From assembly GCF_014489615.1 (NCBI RefSeq), contig NZ_CP060825.1, forward strand, positions 4,536,501 to 4,600,500: a stretch of DNA of 64,000 bases. Direction: 5' to 3'. Numbering within the stretch: position 1 is the stretch's first letter; every line of letters starts with the position of its first letter. The notes beneath the pieces were generated by a model that was not told the DNA's origin, ran no database searches, and saw only the letters and a list, made by a program, of their open reading frames with translations. This DNA comes from Streptomyces genisteinicus. Its GTDB lineage: Bacteria; Actinomycetota; Actinomycetes; Streptomycetales; Streptomycetaceae. Shown in pieces: positions 59,263 to 64,000 of this stretch. Position numbers and translations under genes: made by a program.

Positions 59263-60474
59263 TCAGTGCTGGCTGTAGCCGTCCAGGAAGCTGCCGATCC
59301 GGGTCACCGCGTCCGCCAGCTCGTCCGCCGCGGGCAGCGTCACGATGCGGAAGTGGTCCGGTTCCGGCCAGTTGAAGCCCGACCCGTGCACGACCATGAT
59401 CTTCTCGGCGCGCAGCAGGTCCAGCACCATCTGCCGGTCGTCCTTGATCTTGTAGACCGAGGAGTCCAGCCGCGGGAACAGGTACAGGGCCCCCTTGGGC
59501 TTCACGCAGGTGATGCCGGGGATCTGCGTCAGCAGGTCGTACGCGGTGTCGCGCTGCTCCAGCAGGCGTCCGCCCGGCAGCACCAGCTGCTCGATCGACT
59601 GCCGCCCCCCGAGCGCCGTGGCGACGGCGTGCTGCGACGGCATGTTGGCGCACAGCCGCATGTTGGCCAGGATCGTCAGCCCCTCGATGTACGAGGAGGC
59701 GTGCGCCTTGGGCCCGCACACCGCGAGCCATCCCGAGCGGTAGCCCGCGACCCGGTAGTTCTTGGAGAGCCCGTTGAAGGTCAGGACCAGCAGATCGGGG
59801 GCGATCGCCGCGGTCGGCGTGTGGGTGGCGCCGTCGTAGAGGATCCGGTCGTAGATCTCGTCCGAGCAGATCACCAGGTTGTGCCGCCGGGCGATCTCGG
59901 TGAGGGAGCGCAGCATCGCGTCGTCGTAGACCGCGCCGGTGGGGTTGTTCGGGTTGATGATCACGATCGCCTTGGTGCGGTCGGTGATCTTCCGCTCGAT
60001 GTCCGCCAGGTCCGGCATCCAGTCCGACTGCTCGTCGCACCGGTAGTGCACGGCCGTGCCGCCGGACAGCGAGACCGACGCCGTCCACAGCGGGTAGTCC
60101 GGCGACGGCACCAGCACCTCGTCCCCGTCGTCGAGCAGGGCCTGCATCGACATCTGGATCAGCTCGGAGACGCCGTTGCCCAGGTAGACGTCCTCGACGT
60201 CGAGGTCGATCCCCTTGGTCTGGTAGTGCTGCATCACGCCGCGGCGGGCGGAGAGCAGGCCCTTGGCGTCGCCGTACCCGTGGGCGCTGCCGACGTTGCG
60301 CAGGATGTCCTCGAGGATCTCCGGCGGGCACTCGAAACCGAAGGCCGCGGGGTTGCCCGTGTTGAGCTTGAGGATGCGGTGGCCCGCCGCCTCGAGCCGC
60401 ATCGCCTCCTCGAGGACCGGGCCCCGGATCTCGTAACAGACATTGGCGAGCTTCGTGGACTGGATCACCTGCAT
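59263..60474 (-). CDS. PLP-dependent aminotransferase, AlaA-like
   Basis: This 403-residue fold-type I aminotransferase begins MQVIQSTKLANVCYEIRGPVLEEAMRLEAAGHRILKLNTGNPAAFGF. It has the AlaA-like YGDAKGL block near 78, SPDYPLWTASVSLSGG, IINPNNPTGAVY near 170, SDEIYDRILYDG near 205 and the PLP lysine block NGLSKNYRVAGYRSGW near 245. Members transfer amino groups between alanine and 2-oxoglutarate; E. coli AlaA is the closest type I know. The ATG start has no strong ribosome-binding site. It is the last minus-strand gene before a 392-base divergent gap. Confidence 0.9.
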   Translation of the reverse strand: MQVIQSTKLANVCYEIRGPVLEEAMRLEAAGHRILKLNTGNPAAFGFECPPEILEDILRNVGSAHGYGDAKGLLSARRGVMQHYQTKGIDLDVEDVYLGNGVSELIQMSMQALLDDGDEVLVPSPDYPLWTASVSLSGGTAVHYRCDEQSDWMPDLADIERKITDRTKAIVIINPNNPTGAVYDDAMLRSLTEIARRHNLVICSDEIYDRILYDGATHTPTAAIAPDLLVLTFNGLSKNYRVAGYRSGWLAVCGPKAHASSYIEGLTILANMRLCANMPSQHAVATALGGRQSIEQLVLPGGRLLEQRDTAYDLLTQIPGITCVKPKGALYLFPRLDSSVYKIKDDRQMVLDLLRAEKIMVVHGSGFNWPEPDHFRIVTLPAADELADAVTRIGSFLDGYSQH

Positions 60475-60866
60475 GCCGCGAGGTTACCGGGGCGCGCGGG
60501 TGATCGCTCCGGTTCGTGCACCGCGGAAAACAGGGGGGTGAATGTCCCGGTTTGATGCTTCCGGTGGCAGGGGTGCCCGGCGCCCTTCGAATGGTGCCCC
60601 GCTCCGGTCGGCGGCCTGTGATTCCCACGCGCGGCACGGCGGTGTTGCGCTCGTCACCCCGGTGTCCCGGCCGGTCGGGACACCGGGGCCGTGGAGCCCC
60701 GGACGGGTGAGACGGGTGCGGTACTGTGTGCGTCCGCGCATGTCAGGACCGACCCGGGAGGTGAGCCCGATCACCGCAGTCGCAGGCCGGGTGCCCTCTT
60801 CCGCAGGCCGTGCGGTCCGCCTCTAGGTGACCGCGAGGGCGCCCTCGGGTACCCGAAAGGCTTTCC
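60475..60866. other. Intergenic region, divergent promoters
   Basis: This 392-base gap lies between the aminotransferase and methyltransferase genes. Near the right end is a palindrome CGAGGGCGCCCTCG about 30 bases before the ATG; otherwise it holds no recognised gene, RNA or operator. Confidence 0.5.
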
Positions 60867-61664
60867 ATGCCGGTTCCGCCGACATCTCCCGCTCTTCCCT
60901 CCGTCGTCACCGCGCTGCGTGCCGCGGGCTGCGTTTTCGCCGAGGACGAGGCCGTGCTTCTCGCGGCCGCCGCGCACGACACCGCCGAACTGCTCGCCAT
61001 GGCCGCGCGCCGCGCCGTCGGCCTCCCTCTCGAACACGTCGTCGGCTGGGCCGAGTTCCGCGGTCTGCGGATCGCCGTGGACGCCGGCGTCTTCGTCCCC
61101 CGCCGGCGGACCGAGTTCCTCGTGGAGCGCGCCGTTGCCGCCGCCCCGCCCGGGGCCGTCGTGGTCGATCTCTGCTGCGGCTCCGGGGCGCTCGGCGCGG
61201 CGGTGGTCGACGCGCTCGGCGGCGGCGAGCTCCACGCCGCCGACATCGAGCCCGCGGCCGTGGACTGCGCCCGCCGCAACGTCGGGCCGCTCGGGGGCGT
61301 GGTGCACGAAGGGGACCTCTACGCACCCCTGCCCGCGCGGCTGCGGGGGCGCGTCGACATCCTCCTCGCCAACGCCCCTTACGTGCCCACGGGCGAAGTC
61401 GCCCTGCTGCCCGCCGAGGCCCGGGACCACGAACCGCTCGTCGCCCTCGACGGGGGTGCCGACGGGCTGGACGTCCAGCGCCGGGTCGTCGCGGGCGCGG
61501 GCGAGTGGCTGGCGCCGGGCGGGGTGCTGTTCGTCGAGACCAGCGGACGGCAGACGCCGTGGACGGTGGCGGCGTTCACCGCGCACGGCCTCGCTCCGCG
61601 GGTCGACGTCTGCGGGGAGCGCGAGGCCACCGTCGTCAGCGGCGCCAGGGCGGCGGCCCGGTAG
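60867..61664 (+). CDS. Putative N5-glutamine methyltransferase (HemK/PrmC-like)
   Basis: This 265-residue protein has an N-terminal helical domain and a methyltransferase domain with the SAM loop VVDLCCGSGALGAAV (near 100), HAADIEPAAVDCARRN and the catalytic NAPYVPTGEV. The last corresponds to the N-P-P-Y motif of PrmC, with Ala in place of the first Pro. The size and order match the PrmC-like proteins of actinobacteria, but the substrate may not be a release factor because the true prmC usually lies beside prfA. The ATG has GAAAGG upstream. Confidence 0.85.
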   Translation: MPVPPTSPALPSVVTALRAAGCVFAEDEAVLLAAAAHDTAELLAMAARRAVGLPLEHVVGWAEFRGLRIAVDAGVFVPRRRTEFLVERAVAAAPPGAVVVDLCCGSGALGAAVVDALGGGELHAADIEPAAVDCARRNVGPLGGVVHEGDLYAPLPARLRGRVDILLANAPYVPTGEVALLPAEARDHEPLVALDGGADGLDVQRRVVAGAGEWLAPGGVLFVETSGRQTPWTVAAFTAHGLAPRVDVCGEREATVVSGARAAAR

Positions 61665-61711
61665 CGGCACCGCCCTCGGCCGCGATGAGCGAAGCCCCTC
61701 GACGCACGAAA

Positions 61712-61773
61712 CCCCGGGAGGCGGTGGACACCTCCCGGGGCTTCCCCGTCACCGCGCCCCGGGGCGCGGTGAC
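61712..61773. terminator. Two adjacent terminator hairpins
   Basis: 61712-61740 pairs CCCCGGGAGG with CCTCCCGGGG, and 61748-61773 is a perfect palindrome whose 13-bp arms begin GTCACCGCGCCCC. They separate the convergent methyltransferase and chaplin genes. Confidence 0.8.
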
Positions 61774-61779
61774 GGCATG

Positions 61780-62013
61780 TCAGGCGTTGATGCAGGTGTT
61801 GCCGAACGTCGGGTTCAGCAGCGCGAGCACGTTGATCGAGTTGCCGCAGACGTTCACGGGGATGTGGATCGGGACCTGGATCACGTTGCCCGACAGCACA
61901 CCCGGGGAACCGACAGCGGCGCCGGCGGCACCCGCGTCGGCCATGGCGGGCGTGGCACCGCCGAGCGCCAGGACGAGACCGGCGGCAACGGCGGCAGCCT
62001 TCTTGTGCATCAT
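61780..62013 (-). CDS. Short chaplin (hydrophobic surface protein)
   Basis: This 77-residue protein has a signal peptide (MMHKKAAAVAAGLVLALGG, cleavage after AMA at 25) and one chaplin domain with IPVNVCGNSINVLALLNP and GNTCINA. Cys56 and Cys74 are the pair that forms the disulfide of chaplins. Short chaplins are secreted, form amyloid-like fibres and make aerial hyphae and spores water-repellent. It has no long-chaplin anchor. ATG 62013 has AAAGGA upstream; the second ATG is equally possible. Which S. coelicolor chaplin it matches cannot be told here. Confidence 0.93.
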   Translation of the reverse strand: MMHKKAAAVAAGLVLALGGATPAMADAGAAGAAVGSPGVLSGNVIQVPIHIPVNVCGNSINVLALLNPTFGNTCINA

Positions 62014-62405
62014 TTCGATCCTTTCAGCAGGGGCGCGGTACACGGCGCGGCCTTCGCGCCGCGCAGCCGCATCAGGAGTGCTGCGGGCGTGCGCCTCCGC
62101 AGACTGGTAACGATCTGCTTCCCGATGGGAAACCGGTCGGCGACGGCCGGTTCGAAAAGTCACTCGTATGCCTCACCGATAATGAGGCGAACCGCTCGAC
62201 GGAAACCCGAACCGAAAGGAGGATCATGTGATGAATTAATCGTTGAGGGGTCGCCGGTCGGGGTGGTGCATTCCGCCCGGTGATGACGAAACGGGGATTG
62301 CCGGAAGCGGAGAGCATCAAGGGCCGAAAAGGGGTGGTCCGGAAATCGACGGAACCGGGCATCGGTGCTTCCGGCGGGCGGGGGAGGAATCGTGACCGGG
62401 CAAGG
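62014..62405. other. Intergenic region upstream of chaplin gene
   Basis: This gap of about 390 bases between rodlin and chaplin genes contains AT-rich blocks (for example near 62225) unusual in this DNA. They may be control sites for the development-linked chaplin promoter. No gene is seen. Confidence 0.5.
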
Positions 62406-62442
62406 GGAATGCCCCCGGGCGCGGGGCGCTCGGGGGCATTCC
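62406..62442 (-). terminator. Terminator hairpin after rodlin gene
   Basis: GGAATGCCCCCG pairs with CGGGGGCATTCC around a 13-base loop, about 14 bases past the rodlin stop on the minus strand. Confidence 0.82.
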
Positions 62443-62455
62443 TCGGACCGCTGCG

Positions 62456-62869
62456 TCAGTCGCGGGCGGAGACGCCGTTCTCCGACAGGATCGGGATGTC
62501 GCTGAGGATGTGCGACAGGGGCTCGTCGCCCTTGGCCTGCGTCGAGTTCTCGACGCACTGCTGGTTCTGCGGGGCGGACAGGATCGGGATGTCCTGGACC
62601 GCGATCGGGACGAGACCGACCAGCGAACCGACGTTGGCCTTGGCCGGCAGGCCGATGCAGGGCTTGTTCAGCGAACCCTGGACCAGGCTCATCTGCGGGC
62701 TCATGTCGCCGTGGGTGGCGGCGTTGCCGTAGGACTGCGAGGCGCCGGTGCCGCTCTCCGAGAAGGTGCCCTCGTTGTCGCCGACGGCGAGAGCCTGCGG
62801 GGCCATGGCCGCGCCGGCGCCCACCATCGAAGCGGTGACCATGGCCGTCGTCAGAATCTTCTTGATCAC
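62456..62869 (-). CDS. Rodlin (RdlA/RdlB-like)
   Basis: This 137-residue secreted protein has a signal peptide (MIKKILTTAMVTASMVGAGAAM, cleavage near ALA at 28) and the rodlin pattern: YGNAATHGDMSPQMSLVQGSLNKPC near 47, IAVQDIPILS and NQQCVENSTQAKGDE, ending GVSARD. Rodlins order chaplin fibres into the rodlet layer on spores and aerial hyphae. The ATG is preceded by GGGACAAG at a workable distance. The gene is divergent from the VKOR gene, and a second rodlin appears at the window's end. Confidence 0.93.
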   Translation of the reverse strand: MIKKILTTAMVTASMVGAGAAMAPQALAVGDNEGTFSESGTGASQSYGNAATHGDMSPQMSLVQGSLNKPCIGLPAKANVGSLVGLVPIAVQDIPILSAPQNQQCVENSTQAKGDEPLSHILSDIPILSENGVSARD

Positions 62870-63097
62870 TTACTTGTCCCTTTTCTTTGTGAACGCGCGA
62901 ACGCGGTGCAGCCTGATCAACAGACGGTCGCCGCGTTTGGTTGCGGGCGTTCACCCGAATGCCGCACCCCATCCGTATTGCGCCACCTGGGGCGTCGGAT
63001 CCGCGCGGGGTGATGAATGGATTCTTCACCCCGGGGGCCGCTGTCCGGTGCGGCACAATGGGCGAATCCATCGAGCCGAGCGAGCGGTGAATTCCCT

Positions 63098-63760
63098 ATG
63101 ACGATGTCGACCACCGGAAATCTGTCCGTCGAACAGCGCGACAGGCGAGGCGGCCACCGCGCCGCGCGGGACGACGCGGCGGGCGGCGTGGGGGCGGGCC
63201 GGGCCTTCGCGTGGATGCTGGTGGTCACCGGGGCCGCCGGGGTGCTGGCCGCGTGGGTGATCACCATCGACAAGTTCAGACTGCTCCAGGATCCGGGCTT
63301 CACGCCGGGGTGCAGCCTGAACCCGGTGGTCTCCTGCGGCAGCATCATGAAGAGCGAGCAGGCCGCGGTCTTCGGCTTCCCCAACCCGATGCTGGGCCTG
63401 GTCACCTACGCCGTCGTCGTCGCGATCGGCTCCGGGCTGCTGGCGGGCGCCCGCTACCGCCGCTGGTACTGGCTCGGGCTGAACGCCGGCTGCCTCTTCG
63501 GCGTCGGGTTCTGCACCTGGCTGATGCAGCAGTCGCTGTACGAGATCAACGCCCTGTGCCTGTGGTGCTCGCTGGCGTGGACGGCGACCGTCGTCATGTT
63601 CTGGTACGTCACCGCGCACAACGTCCGCCACCGCCTGCTGCCCGCCCCCGCCGCCGTGCGCACCTTCTTCGGGGAGTTCGCCTGGGCGCCGCCGGTGCTG
63701 CACATCGGGGTGATCGGCATGCTGGTCCTGACCCGCTGGTGGGACTTCTGGACCTCCTGA
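63098..63760 (+). CDS. Vitamin-K epoxide reductase (VKOR) family protein
   Basis: This 220-residue membrane protein has four or five helices and the VKOR features: a soluble N-terminus, then LNPVVSCGSIMKSEQA (loop cysteine) near 80 and the active-site pair LCLWCSLAW (C-x-x-C) near 165. VKOR renews oxidant for disulfide formation in the cell envelope, with a DsbA-like partner encoded elsewhere. ATG 63098 has GAGCGGTGA upstream, a weak site. It lies between two rodlin genes and near a chaplin gene whose products contain disulfides. Confidence 0.92.
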   Translation: MTMSTTGNLSVEQRDRRGGHRAARDDAAGGVGAGRAFAWMLVVTGAAGVLAAWVITIDKFRLLQDPGFTPGCSLNPVVSCGSIMKSEQAAVFGFPNPMLGLVTYAVVVAIGSGLLAGARYRRWYWLGLNAGCLFGVGFCTWLMQQSLYEINALCLWCSLAWTATVVMFWYVTAHNVRHRLLPAPAAVRTFFGEFAWAPPVLHIGVIGMLVLTRWWDFWTS

Positions 63761-63934
63761 CCGCGCGGACGGCCGCGCGGACGACTGCGCGGACGGGGCG
63801 CTCGGACCGGGTCCGCCGTCCCCCGCCCCGCAGGAGGGCGGGGGCGCGGTGCACCCCGGGCGGGGGCGACGGCCGCCCCCGCCGGTGAAGCCACGGAGGT
63901 TCCCGCGGCCCCTCCCCGGTCCGCGACGCGGAGA

Positions 63935-63963
63935 AGCCCCGGTCGCCTGGCGGCGCCGGGGCT
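63935..63963. terminator. Terminator hairpin before second rodlin
   Basis: AGCCCCGG and CCGGGGCT with a GC-rich loop lie between the convergent VKOR gene and the partial rodlin. Confidence 0.7.
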
Positions 63964-63977
63964 CCTCCTGCGGTGTG

Positions 63978-64000
63978 TCAGCTGCGGGCGGAGGCGCCGT
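63978..64000 (-). CDS. C-terminal end of a second rodlin (partial)
   Basis: The last 23 bases on the minus strand read GASARS-stop, almost the same as the rodlin C-terminus NGVSARD-stop of the gene at 62456. The upstream codon begins AC, fitting Asn. Only the tail is in the window, so the call rests on that match and the hairpin just past it. Confidence 0.5.

Overview
The window is high-GC DNA with heavy GTG start-codon use, GTGA-type stop/start overlaps, mycothiol metabolism (mca), a short chaplin, rodlins, an MmpB-type morphogenic micro-protein, a DasR-like dre site and a DmdR-like iron box. Together these point to a Streptomyces chromosome. From memory, the core gene order (accA2, maf, pccE-pccB, birA, cya, hutH, an L,D-transpeptidase, msrA, metB, threonine dehydratase, greA, mca, a YyaL-type protein, pckA, aminotransferase) follows the S. 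coelicolor SCO4921 to SCO4980 region. No rRNA, tRNA, CRISPR array, transposase or integrase was recognised.

Layout. 1-9.9 kb: acyl-CoA carboxylase genes (5' part of the biotin-carboxylase subunit, pccB, pccE), biotin ligase, Maf, MmpB, a TetR/SGNH-hydrolase divergent pair, adenylate cyclase and an enoyl-CoA hydratase. 10-17.3 kb: a GAF-GGDEF protein, histidine ammonia-lyase, an LAxTG sortase substrate, an L,D-transpeptidase lipoprotein and a double-GNAT protein. 17.3-22.6 kb: two divergent secreted cell-wall hydrolases (M23 and GH25) share an almost identical C-terminal binding module. The 3' end of the GH25 gene is repeated 3.1 kb downstream, and the repeats bracket a small WhiJ/Scr1-type regulatory island (XRE-DUF5753, DUF397, DUF6879 and two small proteins). 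22.6-36 kb: msrA, metB, a sigma-like factor, MarR, threonine dehydratase, a DrrAB-type ABC exporter with an operator inside its promoter, greA, mca and regulators. 35.9-41.5 kb: a large STAND/TPR ATPase, an iron-box-controlled DUF2470 gene and a VapBC toxin-antitoxin pair. 41.6-50.6 kb: a YyaL-type protein, then a translationally coupled glycosyltransferase operon (GT2, GT39, GT2-GtrA) ending in a secreted copper-radical oxidase. 50.7-64 kb: a receptor kinase fused to an oligopeptide-binding domain, a chitinase under a dre-containing promoter, hemolysin III/TetR, pckA, an alanine-type aminotransferase, and a surface-protein cluster (chaplin, rodlin, VKOR, start of a second rodlin).

How the genes work together. 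Propionyl-CoA carboxylation needs the biotin ligase encoded beside it. Several loci act on the hyphal surface (chaplin, rodlin, LAxTG protein, L,D-transpeptidase, M23/GH25 hydrolases, glycan synthase plus oxidase). Second-messenger enzymes for cAMP and probably c-di-GMP lie within 3 kb of each other. The most unusual items are the repeat-bounded regulatory island, the GT2/GT39/GT2/copper-oxidase operon, the kinase-SBP fusion, and several regulators whose palindromes sit inside recognisable promoters.
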